In this document: positions 1-11,774 of the stretch, piece after piece
Layout of the letters: each line of letters begins with the position of its first letter
Numbering within the stretch: position 1 is the first letter of the stretch
NCBI GenBank assembly: GCA_029718625.1
Contig: CM056376.1
Coordinates: forward strand, 79,359,386-79,423,385
Reading direction: 5' to 3'
Source: Synaphobranchus kaupii
Lineage: Eukaryota; Chordata; Actinopteri; Anguilliformes; Synaphobranchidae
DNA: 64,000 nt
The notes under the pieces: model-generated
What the model was told of the DNA's origin: nothing
The model's database searches: none
Seen by the model: only the letters and a program-made list of their open reading frames with translations
Translations under genes and position numbers: made by a program

Positions 1-455
1 TTCCCCCATTGTCTTCCCATTTGGAATCACCAATCAGAGATGTGCAAAATTACATGAAAATGCATCCAGTTACAAATTACAAATTCATTCCATATAAATG
101 TATCTAAATAAATGACAAATTTATTTAACAAAATTAATTTAATTAAAATACATGTAATTTGTATTTCCATACAAAAATACGTTTCAGGAAATTCTAGCTA
201 TGTTCAAAAATGACTTTGAGCAGTTACAAGCATTAGCCAGTTAGAAAACAAAATGGTATGACAGCAAGTATGAGGTCTTACCTAAAAAACAATTGTAAAT
301 GACTTGCATAAAATGACAAAATCTTCAGTAATTGTTATGTCCCTATGCTACCCCACGAGTGCGCCGTCTTCTGATTGATTTGTATGCTAACTCGTTTCCT
401 TATGCTCACAGACTGGAAATTGAACTCGTATTTCTGATTTCTGTTTATTCACACA
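1..455. other. Unassigned AT-rich left flank
   Basis: AT-rich sequence with no open frame of note and no recognisable element end. It precedes the point (about 456) where similarity to element A begins. Nothing further is supported. Confidence 0.4.
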
Positions 456-992
456 TAGGGTAAAGCGTAAAGTCCATTTAGGGCGTGTCCAAGTCCACAT
501 TTGCTATTTTAACGGTGTGTTTTTTGGGCGCTAAGCACGGCGCAGCGTGCAAATGGGCTGAACCTAGTCTCTTCATTAATTATTGGTGTGTCTTGGGCGT
601 GACATGCAATAAACCAATCAAAATGTCATATCCCATTCCATTTAAAAGCCTGCTTTTCCACCTTGGCGGATTGCTTATATGATGCCGAAACAGACATGCT
701 CGTGCGTGTTTAGTGCGATCAAGGGATAGGCTATATGGATCAATAGCCTATGATAAATATTATTCGGACAAACCATTATGAGTTCCCGGTAATTCCCGAC
801 AGTGTTGTTATTTTACAAAATATATGCGGTTAAATTTTGTTAAAGGCACCTGCAACAGCTGAGAATAAGCTACCAATGGCTTCCGTCTCACCTTAGAAAA
901 CGCCAAATTAGCCTGCTTGTTTAACGAATTTCGTTTGATTATGCAATGAAGCAATGAACTCATGTTCAAGCTTCATCCGAAGTTCATTACCT

Positions 993-3007
993 TGTAGGAG
1001 GGGAGTCAATGTGGAATTCAGGAAAAGACTGACATTTTGAAAAGACCTGAGTACTGGGATTTGTCATGCGCATCAAAGGACCAGGCAGTCTTGGAATAAC
1101 ATTTGGCGACTAGAATGTCCTTTGGATGTGTGGGCCATTGGCTCACAGGAATGTCCCCATCTGGGGAAAATACTGATAAGGAACTGTGTCATGAGTGAAT
1201 ATGTGTGTTTTGGGGCCATTAAGGGCAGAAGGGGTCATTAAGCCACTGACTTACTATGGGAAAGGGAAATTGGAAATGGCCGACTCGGACACCTGTTGAC
1301 CTCTCCCGTAACCTCATACCTAGGTCAGTCCTAGGGGAAAACCTCCGGACAGTACTACAGCGCCCCCATGTTGGCACATCTGTCATTACACCCTTTACTT
1401 CTCTCCTGGAACAGAACTCTGAAACTTCTGTTGGGATGGTCAACAGACCATGTAAAACGTACAAACATTGCACATGTGATTCTTATATTGTTACATTATG
1501 TCTTATGTAGTAGTAACAGGAATTGCATGTAAAATGGTTAATCAGAAGGGAATTTTCATGACAACTGCAACATAATAATATTTAATCTGTTAATAATAAT
1601 CATAATGGTAAGCTGTTTGGTATGGATGTAATCCAGTAAAATCAAGGAATCAAATGAGATACATTTCATACCAAATGGAGTTTAGTAAAACATAGTTTCA
1701 ATAACTCAGGAAAAACTAACCTCTGGTAATCAACTCCTTTTCCCTTCACCCTACTCAGCAACGGTGGGGGTCTAAATTCCAGATTCGACCACACCTCCAG
1801 GTTAATTTATGGCACTGCCACCTGGTTCAAACGCAGGATTGGGCTTAAAAGAAAGGGAGACAAGCCTATCTGGGAGCATCGTAACCGATCTCCCACACCG
1901 TGCAGATTGTGCGCATACTCTATGTGTTTGTGTTTGGAGAATCGTAACTGATCTCCCACACCGTGCAGATTATGTATGTATGTATGTGTGTGTAGCTGAA
2001 GCAGGCCGGTAAGATATTTACTCTGTGTTTCTTTTCTTAATTTGTATGTTTTGTAATTGACCTAAATTTAAGATAATGACCTACCTGCCTGTGAATAAAT
2101 TCTTATTATTTTAACTTGCGTGGTCTCCATGACTCTAATCCATTTTCTACCTTTTCCAGCCTAAGTTACGACTGAATACTCAGGGGAACAATTCTGACCA
2201 ATGACCGACTGATCAGTGGTGTGGTACAGTATGTGGAGTATTTAAGTTGGGTAGGCGACCGAGTTCGGCCCGTACGGATTGGTTGAGGCACGGCTCTGGG
2301 AATTTGACGCGAAGAGAGCCCCTGGACGTTATACGTCGGTTCTTGTCAAATTAGCCTTAAGGAGTCCTCTGAGTGCACGCTGACCGGGGCTCGCAACTAT
2401 CTATGTAAAATATAATACGTGTATTGTGTCGGCCAGACCCCCAACCTCTATGTTCTCCACCGAACTGAGATTCGGCAATAGTGCTAATCCCGGGAGCATA
2501 TATTGAGTAATGGTGGCATACAAGGATGAGTCGAGTGTAAACACTCTGAGCTTCACGCATGATTAAAGTAAAATTCTAAATTATATTTTTATATGATTAC
2601 GAGTAAACCAATTGTAACTGTTACGCTTACTGTTTGTGATCATAGATATATTCGATGTGTTGTTCAGCTCCTGTGTGTGTGTTCTAATGCTTCCATTGGA
2701 ATATTGACATTTGGACGACAGGTCGGATATATCCGTGATAACAACATGGCCCCGTTTACGAACGGAGAATTATAAGAATCGTACTGATCCGTTTCAGGCC
2801 TGTCTTAAGCGGGATATGGAGCAGCGCATTCATATCTGACTCGTGGCGACGGACTCAGTATATTCTTAAATGTACTTGTAATATATACATGACCGGAGGA
2901 TAAATCACTGAACTCTTTTTTATTTACATCACAACAGCAAAGGAAAAACATATTTACTCCTTCCCCTCCAGCTATTCCCTCATTGGTCTAGCTGTGTGGG
3001 TTCTACA
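993..3007 (+). mobile_element. Solo-LTR-like insertion in element A
   Basis: A 2015-bp block interrupts element A copy 1; the other copies are uninterrupted at this point. It begins TGTAGGAGGGG and ends GGTTCTACA, the TG...CA form with a short inverted repeat (TGTAG/CTACA) typical of LTRs. ACCT occurs on both sides (989-992 and 3008-3011), fitting a 4-bp TSD. A plus-strand AATAAA lies at 2094-2099. No gag, pol or env frame is present, so it is most simply a solo LTR left by recombination. Length and 4-bp TSD would suit a class I endogenous retrovirus or a Gypsy-type element; the sequence does not decide between them. Confidence 0.55.
1878..1993. repeat. Tandem duplication plus short TATG run
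   Basis: A segment of about 31 bp beginning ATCGTAAC at 1878 recurs at 1941 with one substitution (63-bp period, two copies). It is followed at about 1970-1993 by a TATG/TG-rich run. It lies inside the LTR-like block 993-3007. Confidence 0.8.
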
Positions 3008-3750
3008 ACCTGCATTCTAATTTTGATTAATAAAATAAATAATGTCATTTTGCCTTAATGATGACAATAAATACAATAAAGCTGTCAGGTTGGCAACCCA
3101 TAGGTTCACGCATATTTTCCCTTGTTTTATAATGTCCTGCTTATGGAAATGTGACCAACCTGTTGTACTAGTAGCGTAATGCTTTAAAACAATCCACTTT
3201 CCCAGGAAGACCGTTAAAAGTGTGATTTACAGCAGGGGAAACAGACCTGCTCCTGTAAAGTGCACATGCAGATAATGGTATTAAAATTAATTGTGAATTA
3301 ATTGTAACGTGCTGCAAATTTGTTTTCATTTCTAATTAGACGCTTAGTTCACTTTAAAATCTTTTGTTCAGTTATGGAATAACAGGTGAAATCAGCGGGG
3401 TTTTAATAAGCTGAGGGTATGGAAACCTTGTCACTGTAATTAAAAAAATATGAAGGACGAAGAATAGCTAAGGTTACAATTCAGTTAACATGGTGACATT
3501 TAACTCTGTTTTTTAACCATAGGCTATCGAAAAAACCTTATGCACAGCGAATCCGCTGTAGCCTAGGCTATTTGAAAAACAATAAAAGCAATATTCACTG
3601 GACAAGGTTTTGAACTTTTTTCAGTCACAAACCATTCTATTTACTTACAGGCTGTATTCCTAGATAAACAGAGCTGTATTGTAATGACATCTGAAGCGCA
3701 TTTTCAGAACTCAAATGTCCGTCTATTGCAGTGCGCGAGTTTTCCATTGA

Positions 3751-4026
3751 ATGACAATTCACGCATTAGGTGTAAATGACAATTTGCACATTATGCTTGA
3801 TATAGGTGTTATCAGCTCCTTTTTAATAGATAGCCATTGTCCTGTACCATCGCACATCACCTGGATGTTGATGGAGTGGGCTGAGAGCAATGTAATGTGG
3901 CATGTGGAAAGGTATGTGGACCTATGGAACCTTTTATTATTATGCATTTTTGATATAGCCTACACAATAATAATATTTCACATTTTGATCTATTTTAGTC
4001 ATGCTTGTGCACGCCCCTGTGTGTAA
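3751..4026 (+). other. Unassigned ORF inside element A (copy 1)
   Basis: A 91-codon open frame starting MTIHALGVNDN. The same frame is open in A copy 2 at 9517-9774, where a 12-nt in-frame insertion adds four residues near the middle and the C-terminus differs. The translation matches no family I recognise and could simply be a chance frame inherited by both copies. A minus-strand frame also runs through the same bases. Confidence 0.2.
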
Positions 4027-4905
4027 CAGACAGGAGGGTACGCAAATGGTGCACAGGCCTATGTACACGCACTTTCCCTTTTCCGATATGTAAGTATTTT
4101 TGCGTCTAAAATGCCGTTTGTTTCGCTGCCTACATATGTACGTTCGTGCTTCCACTCGAGCACTGTCTTTCCAATATGTTTGATAGCCCTATTGTTATTT
4201 TTGCATTTTGAGTGCATTTCACATACTGTAGTGCAATCGTTAAATCTATTTTTGATGTAGGCTCCCGATGTTCATTGAAGATAGAACATTTGGCAGAATT
4301 TTGCAGATGGTGGAATACTATTTTATGTTCATGTTATCGTACATAATATAGGCTATGGCATATATACTTGTCTCTTAGGGCATGACAAATGCTCATTCAA
4401 ATTTACTGTGCGCTGATATGTGGTAGATTAAGGTAAACATTTCCTTGGAGTCATTATGAATAGGAAAATTAAAAGAAACAAAAAAAAGTATACATACTGT
4501 AGAGTACAGGGACAAGTGATGTTTTATTGAGGTACAAGAGTGAATGATTAGGCAACATATTTAGGTGTATGTAACACTGTGATATCAATGTTTTTTTTTT
4601 ATCTTAAGCCATCAGAAGGAGAAAATGTATAGCGTTATAATGGACAAAACTAATATTATTCATTTTATGACATGTTTTGCATAGGGTTTTTGGACCCATA
4701 GATATCTACCCCCCCTATACTGATGAAAATATGTAATTCCCACTTGGAAATTATGCAAAAGTGAGTTTTATGAGCCAAAACTGTTGATTTGTAGTTAAAT
4801 ATATCATTTTTTATTTTATTTACAGCAGTGCACAATTTAGCCATTTGGATAGATTTGGAGACACTAATGGACAACAGGGTACACTGCTATATTTTGCATC
4901 ATATA

Positions 4906-6436
4906 CACTACTCACAAAAAGTTAGGGATATTCGGCTTTCGGGTGAAATTTCAGGATGAACCTAAAATGCACTATAACCTTTACAGGTGAAATTAATTTG
5001 ACCTTCTCTAAACTTTTGAATGCACATGTCCAACTATTCAATGTTTCAGTACTTTTTGCACAACTTGCTGTTCTCTAACAAGGAGCTGAACGGCAAAAAT
5101 TCACAACAGGTGTTTGATCCATGAATCGACCAATACATTTCCTGGTTCAATTAGAATTGGTATTTAAACAGTCCTCTTCATCATGCTGTTCACATTTTGA
5201 CATCATGAGACCAAGACGACACCTAACAATTGATCAACAGTACCTCGCCATTGCGAGGCTTCAAACAGGATGTTTTCAGAGGGAAGTGGCCACTGAGCTT
5301 AGAGTGTCACAGAGTGTCATCAGCAGGTTGCAACAGAGATACAGAGAGACTGGAAGAGTCACAGAAAGGCATAGAAGTGGACGTCCTTTGGCACATCCCA
5401 CACTGATGACCGCTTCATTGTGAACAGTGCCCTGCGGAACTGGATGATGAATGCCACTCAACTCCAGGCACATTTAAGGGAGGTGAGAGGCACCCAAGTG
5501 TCACGTCAGACCATTCGAAACCGTTTACATCAGCGTGGTCTGCGTGCTAGACGACCTGCAAGGGTACCTGACCACACCACCAGGCACAGGCGTCATCGTC
5601 TTGCATGGGCCAGGGAGCATTTACGCTGGACGAGGGACCAGTGGGCCTCAGTGCTGTTCTCTGATGAAAGTCGATTCACGTTGAGCAGAAATGATGGCCG
5701 CCAACGATGTTGGAGACGTCAAGGAGAGCGCTATGCATCAGCCACTGTTGTCACCAGACGGCCCTTTGGTGGTGGCGGTGTTACAGTGTGGGCAGGTGTG
5801 TCTAGTCAATACAGAACTGCCCTACACTTTGTGAATGGTACAGTGACAAGCCCATACTACCTGAATAACATCATTAATCCAGTCATTGTGCCCCTGCATG
5901 AACAACACAGGCCTAATTTCATCTTCATGGACGACAATGCTCCAGCTCATCGAGGTCGCATCATTAGGGAAAGGCTGCTGGAGACTGGGGTACCTCAAAT
6001 GGAGTGGCCTGCACTTTCTCCAGACCTGAATCCCATAGAAAACCTATGGGATCAGCTGACTCACCGTGTAGAGGCTCGTAACTCTGTACCCCAGAACCTC
6101 AATGACCTGAGGGCCGCCCTTCAAGAAGAGTGGGATGCCATGCCTCAGCAGACAATAAGTCGACTTGTGAACAGCATGAGACGTCGTTGTCAAGCTGTAA
6201 TTGATGCTCAAGGGCACATGACAAGTTATTGAGACATTGACATTTTTGTTGTGGTATACCCACCACTGTTGTTGGCTTTTGTTTCAATAAATTGTTTGAG
6301 ATGAGGAAATCACCATTGCATGCTTCTACTTAAATGCCCTACTTTCATGATACGTATAATATCACTGTAGCGTGAACTTACATTTCCCATAAATTTCACC
6401 CGAAAGCCAAATATCCCTAACTTTTTGTGAGTAGTG
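4906..6436 (+). mobile_element. Tc1/mariner transposon, nearly intact
   Basis: A 1531-bp DNA transposon with TIRs of about 46 bp (4906-4951 and 6391-6436) that begin CACTACTCACAAAAAG and differ at about one position. It is flanked by TA on both sides (4904-4905 and 6437-6438), the Tc1/mariner target. The second B copy has the uninterrupted site near 52308-52315, giving an empty-site control. It carries a single transposase frame (5205-6232) with one frameshift. Length, TIRs and coding content all fit a full Tc1-like element. Confidence 0.93.
5205..6232 (+). pseudogene. Tc1-like transposase, one frameshift
   Basis: Cut-and-paste transposase that would bind its TIRs and insert at TA. The start at 5205 (MRPRRHLTIDQQYLAIARL) gives about 343 codons, the usual Tc1 length. 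Residues of about 10-65 form the paired-like helix-turn-helix DNA-binding region, including the GRP-type linker SGRPLAHPT. The catalytic DD34E domain is complete: first Asp in LFSDESRF, second in FMDDNAPAH, Glu in [11 protein letters not shown]. The frame shifts once near 5400-5410, where about one base appears lost; upstream and downstream are open. The final stop is TGA at about 6230. An upstream ATG at 5121 is in frame but would add residues not typical of the family. Confidence 0.92.
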
Positions 6437-6891
6437 TATGTACCTTTAGTAGTTCTGCATATCATCCTCACATTTTCCAAAACTTGTGGACATGGAGTTT
6501 ATGATCCAAGAGATGTATATATATTACCGATTTCACTTATGTAGCTCTCAGCAAACTAAAGAAAAACATTTTAAAAAACTTTTTTTCCAATGTTTTTTTG
6601 CATTTGTGGCACTTTATTTTGACTTTAATTATGAAAAAATAAACAAATCTAAGTTTGTATTGTAAATGGTACACCTGTCTTGTTTCATTTGAGCCATTTA
6701 CCAAGTTTATGTGATGCTCACACCTGGAGTTATAAAGCCTTAAACAGAGCACCCCCTAAATAGGTGAAATTTGCCATCTGCGCCAAGGGGATAAACGGCG
6801 TGAACGTAAGGCGTTATAATGAACCATGTGCCGGGTGTAAGATAGCAAAGACACTTGCATTTGGGTTAGCGCCGGGTGTAAGATAGGGCCC

Positions 6892-8219
6892 ATAATGTTA
6901 TATAATTGCACAACGGAATGCTTAATTAGTGAAAATGTTTGAGTATAATATCAATGCATAATGGTGAAATCAATTGTTAACGGTTGTTTAGTTGCTCATT
7001 TAATTATATAAATAAGCTTGTTTCTGCATGGGCTATTTCATTATATGTATGGACTATTATAATATTGTACCACACAAAGGCACACATTTTTCTATATAGC
7101 CTAACATTTTAGTGACAACCTGTAGACTTTATTGACTTACATAATTTGATTGCCATTACTGCACTTAAATATTCTATTAAAAACAATATGACTAAAACAC
7201 AAATGATTAAGTATAGGCCTACTTAGTTTGTGATTTTAGACATTCCCTTATGGAACAAATGCATTATTACAGTGATAGTATGAATTATTTTTTTGCAATA
7301 TCAAAATAAATATATCATCTTCCACTGCAGTGGTAGTCATAAATTGCCAGTACGCCGGGTCGCAAAGTGCACAACTCTTAAAGGGAGGAAAAGAGGTAAT
7401 TTGATTGGCTATAACTGAATCCATATGCAACACACCCAGTGAAAAATATTCAGCCTAATCCAGCCTATTTTCCGCATATGTTACCATGAGCTATGCACGA
7501 AAATTAACTAAATTCAGTAGCCACGGCCATGCAGTGCGTCATGTGCTGCGCAATTGACTGCGCCTATTCAGCATGCACTGGAAAATAGTGCCCTAATAAT
7601 TCCTGAAACCCTAATGAATTTTGAATATAAACATTATTGCAGTCAACATTTCGTCTGATGTATCATTGAAAAGTAATTTCAATATATTCAAAATATTAAA
7701 ATACCACAAAACGTATCTTGATACAAATCACAAAATACCCCAAAGTAATTGAAATACCTATAATTAATATACTGCCCTTCTCTGTCACCAATTATACTGT
7801 CCTCTCAATAGAAAGCTTGTGTGTACACGCTTCCAATATTCTTTCCCGATTCTAGGTTTGACCCAGTAATCTTGCTCTATTTCGAGAGCATCTAGAAAGA
7901 GAAGTTACGGTTCTTGTCAGGCCATTAGTGCTGTGAATGTATGAGCTTGATAAGAGACACTAGTGATTCTCTGGCTACTTAGTACACCAAAAGCCTCACA
8001 GTGCACGACATGAGAGGCAGCACCTGTCAAAGGAGGGGCACTTCTCTCACAGCTGAATGCATTTACGTGCCACATGATAAACCATTTAATCCAAAAATTT
8101 TCCCAGACATGAAAATATCATGTGCCATTTTTAATTGAAGTGATATGTCTCAAAATTCCATGGAGAAGTATGTGTTTTATGTCTGGTCACAATTGTGGGA
8201 TAAGGCATTCACACATTTT
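6892..8219. other. Unassigned AT-rich stretch
   Basis: No coding frame, TIR pair or tandem array is recognisable. A stretch around 7640-7760 is rich in AATACAAA-like motifs that resemble decayed DNA-element sequence, but I cannot assign it. Confidence 0.35.
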
Positions 8220-8285
8220 GCACAGATGCCAAATTTGGTCAATTCTCACCTATTTAGAGGTTCTATTTAAGTTTTTATAACTCCT
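8220..8285 (-). repeat. Repeat B fragment, inverted, left of A copy 2
   Basis: Reverse complement of the B segment at about 6725-6790 (CACCTATTTAG...TTATAACTCC). It continues on the other side of element A copy 2 at 10145-10203, so A copy 2 sits inside an inverted piece of B. Confidence 0.7.
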
Positions 8286-10144
8286 GGGGCCCTATCTTGG
8301 CGATCTTGGCGCTTAGTCTAAGCGCATGGCGCTAAGTCCATTTAGGGCGTGTTCAAGTCCACTTTTGCTATTTTAACGGCGTGTTTTTTGGGCGCTAAGC
8401 ACGGCGCAAGGTGCAACTGGGCTGAACCTAGTCTCTTCATTAATTATAGGTGTGTCTTGGGCGTGACATGCAATAAACCAATCAAAATGTCATATCCCAT
8501 TCCCTTTAAAAGCCTGCTTTTCCGCCTTGGCGGATTGCTTATGATGGCGAAACAGACATGCTCGTGCGTGTTTAGTGCGATCAAGGAATAGACTATATGG
8601 ATCAGTAGCAGTAGTAGTATTATGAGTTCCCGGTAATTCCTGACAGTGCTGTTTACAAAATATATGCTGTTAAATTTCGTTAAAAGCACCTGCAACAGCT
8701 GAGAATAAGCGACCAATTGCTTCCTTCTCACCTTAGAAAACGCCAAATTAGCCTGCTTGTTTAACGAATTTCGTTTGATTATGCAATGAACTCATGTTCA
8801 AGCTTCATCCGAAGTTCATTAGGCTACCGGCATTCTAATTTTGATTAATAACATAACTACCGTTATTTTGCCTTAATGATGACACTAAATACAACAAATC
8901 TGTCAGGTTGGCAACCCATAGGTTCAGCATATTTTCCCTTGTTTTATAATGTCCTGCTTATGGAAATGTGACCAACCTGTTTTACTAGTAGCGTAATACT
9001 TTAAAACGATTCACTTTCCCAGGAAGACCGTGAAAAGTGCGATGTACAGCATGGGAAACATACCTGCTCCTGTAAAGCGAACATGCACATAATGGAATTA
9101 AAATTAATTGTAAATTAATTGTGTAACGTGCTGCAAATTTCGTTTCTAATTAGACGCTTAGTTCTTTAAAATCTTTTGTTCAGTTATGGAATAACAGGTG
9201 AAATCAGCGGGGTTTTAATAAGCTGAGGGTATGGAAACCGTGTCACTGTAATTAAAAAAATATGACTTTAATTATGACCATAGTCTATCGAAAAAACATT
9301 ATGCACAGCGAGTCCGCTGTAGCCTAAGCTATTTGAAAAACAATGAAAGCAATATTCACTGGACAAGGTTTTGAACTTTTTTCAGTCACAAACCATTCTA
9401 TTTAGCCTACTTACAGGCTGTATTATTAGATAAACAGAGCTGTATTGTAATGACATCTGAAGTGCATTTTCAGAACGCAAATGTCCGTCTATTGCAGTAT
9501 GCAAGTTTTCCATTTAATGACAATTCACGCATTAGGTGCAAATGACAATTCGCGCATTTGGCTTGATATAGGTGTTATCAGCTCCTTTTTAATGGATAGC
9601 CATTGTCCTGTACCATCGCACATCGCCTGGATGTTGATGGAGTGGGCTGAGAGCAATGTAATGTGGCATCGTTTCCCTTCGCGGAAGGAAAGGTATGTGG
9701 ACCTATGGAACCTTTTATTATTATGCATTTTTGATATAGCCTACACAATAATAATATTTCACATTGTGATCTAGATATTTTAGTTATGCTTGTGCACGCC
9801 CCTGTGTGTAACAGACAGGAGGGTATGCGCGTTGTACACACGCCTATGTAGACGCACTTATATGCGCCATTAAAATAACATGTAAACAACTGCGACATGA
9901 CTTTAGACCAGGTTTGTGGTGGTCTAGCGCAAGTGCTTTCTGCTGGCTCAAGATAGCAATACGCCAAAAAGAATCCTGGCCACTCCTCATCTTAAGACCA
10001 ACACGCCCAAACGGCGCAAGAATACATGCTAGTTAAAGGACGTGAGCGCTAGGCGTTATTATGGACCTAGCGCCGGGTGTAAGATAGCAAAGACACTTGC
10101 GTTTGGGTTAGCGCCGCTTTGCGCTGGGTGTAAGATAGGGCCCC
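8286..10144 (+). mobile_element. Element A, copy 2 (both ends present)
   Basis: The only A copy here with both ends: GGGGCCCTATCTT at 8286-8298 and its exact inverted repeat ending at 10144, length 1859 bp. The 3' end repeats the GTGTAAGATAG subterminal motif. Flanking bases are CCT on the left and AGG on the right; comparison with the B site at 6730 gives no obvious TSD longer than one or two bases. No transposase is encoded, so it is non-autonomous. Similar GGGCCC-ended repeats are common in fish; I infer hAT-like but cannot prove it. Confidence 0.75.
9517..9774 (+). other. Unassigned ORF inside element A (copy 2)
   Basis: Counterpart of the frame at 3751-4026, starting at the MTIHALG methionine (86 codons). 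It keeps the frame through a 12-nt length difference. There is no recognisable domain, and it may be a chance open frame in a non-autonomous element. Confidence 0.2.
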
Positions 10145-10203
10145 AGGTGTGAGCATCACAGAAACTTGGAAAACGGCTTAAAAGAAACAAAAAAAAGAAC
10201 GTT
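10145..10203 (-). repeat. Repeat B fragment, inverted, right of A copy 2
   Basis: Begins AGGTGTGAGCATCAC, the reverse complement of GTGATGCTCACACCT in B at about 6711-6725. It is the right half of the B segment split by A copy 2. Confidence 0.7.
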
Positions 10204-11759
10204 CATTTTGAATTGGAATAGCAAGATAGTTCTAGTGTACAACATTTAATTTCTCGTGTGACTACTTTCAATTAAGAACCAAGTTGGCCATTCCAAAACA
10301 AGCATTGTTAAGGGCATTTACTTTTTTTGCTGTTTGTATTGTTTGGCATATAATGAACTTTTGTTATATGAACCTAAATTACAACCAATCACCTAAAATC
10401 ACCTTGGCAACCCAGGTGTCAGTTCCTTGTGCTGAGTACTTTGAGTATGTTTGTCAGGATAGATGACCATACCAGCAATTCAGTTGATTTTAGCACCAAT
10501 TACATGGCAACTATATATGTCCTCTAGTCATAGACTTCACAGCTTGAAAGTGATTATGTACTTCATTTTCGAATGGTTATAATTACATTACTAAATTGTT
10601 GTAATGTAACATAGAAAAACTGCCCATATTTGTACACATTAAGGTATTGTGTAAGAAAATACCTAAAAGGTGGGAACTCAGAGTTAGAGACATGACCAGT
10701 GACCAGTCAAGCCAAAGGGAATGTACTAAACTAGAAGTGGCAGACTTAGTCACACTGTATCAATATCACAATCTGTATTATCACTGATGCAAAAGGGCAA
10801 GTGTTACAATGGAGTGAGTCACGTTTCATTGATAAAAAAAACCTTGAAATACTATCACAATCTGGCAAAGGTTGTATGCACTATTGTAAGGAATAAAATA
10901 TTGGAAAATCAATAGTGTTTCTTACAAAAAAAGTGCCTGAAAAACTCAAAAGTTAGCATAACAGGCCAACAAGGGACTGAAAAGGAAAAATTGTTTGGAA
11001 AGATCCATGGTTTAAATTGCCCTAAAATCTACAGTATTGTAAGGCTACAAATTGTAGCAATTACAAAGTTTTACATTTGTTTTGATGTGACTTTCAAACT
11101 TCAGAAAAGGTCTACTATAATTTAAAAAAATCTAATAAAATAAGACCAAGGAGCAGAGCATTGAGCTGCCTTTGTGCTTGGCTGTGGGTGGGTTTCAAGT
11201 GAGATTGCCAATGCGCTAATAAGCAAAGACTTTGGTGCACTTTCATGGATGCATTAATGGAACTGGAGGAGAGACCTGAATTGCATCAGAAAGATGAAAG
11301 CGCTCCTGGCCCATTCAGATGCTGCTGCTAAAAGCCTCCTATAGGTCAGCCCATAAAGCCTGATGGTGGGCACTAAAACGTACATTTGCATGTCACAAAA
11401 GCCTTTGATCATAACTTGTTATTAAGCAATCAATGAAAAAAATGGCAAAAGTACTTAATTTATGCAGACCTTCATTTCCATAACCCACTTTAATGGCATG
11501 TGTAGGTGTGCAGCTAAATGTATATGAAGTGTTTTTATGGAAGATTGTGTATGTATGCCCTTACTTAGTGGAGTGGAAAATGTTAAGTGAGTGCCAAGCT
11601 CTAATTTTCATATCTGAGTACTGGGGTGCTTTTTCTCAAGGTGCAACACAAGCTGCTTTAAAAATGGCTTGCATTATTTCTTGCTGGAATTATGTTCTAA
11701 TTGTGTATGCACAAAATTATTTTAACCGAGTGCAATACCCGATTATTGGTGGGCAAATG
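10204..11759. other. Unassigned spacer
   Basis: AT-rich sequence without a supported gene. Short open frames (for example 11493-11762) have no recognisable motif. It ends at the TIR of the large hAT element. Confidence 0.35.
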
Positions 11760-11774
11760 TAGGGTGACCAGATT

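Larger units (their letters stand above)
4076..6779 (+). repeat. Repeat B, copy 1 (with Tc1 inside)
   Basis: Second dispersed repeat, here called B. The segments 4076-4903 and 6439-6779 match 51530-52596 colinearly. B starts near the CCTTTT run before CGATATGTAAG and ends near CATCTGCGCC, after which the 3' end of element A resumes. The Tc1 at 4906-6436 is inserted in it. No coding capacity is visible. No clean TSD separates B from A, so the exact ends are approximate. Confidence 0.6.
456..6891 (+). mobile_element. Element A, copy 1 (interrupted DNA repeat)
   Basis: Dispersed DNA repeat, here called A, shared with 8286-10144 and 52597-56580. This copy is in three pieces: 456-992 (matches 8340-8820), 3012-4075 (matches 8827-9850) and about 6780-6891 (matches 10033-10144). 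The 5' TIR is missing; the 3' end is intact and finishes in GATAGGGCCC at 6891. The subterminal motif GCGCCGGGTGTAAGATAG occurs twice near the 3' end. The gaps are filled by a solo-LTR-like insert (993-3007) and by repeat B with its Tc1 (4076-6779). GC-rich TIRs of this type occur in non-autonomous hAT-like repeats of fish, but no transposase is visible, so the superfamily is inferred. Confidence 0.7.

Noticed and set aside
485..682. 65-codon frame (MSKSTFAILTVCFLGAKHG), also open at 8349 and 52654
   Set aside because: Shared because element A is repeated; length and C-terminus vary between copies, and no domain is recognised.
1219..1510. Overlapping 84-codon frames on opposite strands
   Set aside because: Exactly opposed, no domain, and inside the LTR-like block.
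9578..9967. 129-codon minus-strand frame in element A copy 2
   Set aside because: Not kept in copy 1, which has stops and different sequence in the second half.
8286..10144. An 8-bp TSD for element A copy 2
   Set aside because: Comparison with the uninterrupted B site shows at most one or two ambiguous bases; no 8-bp duplication is present.
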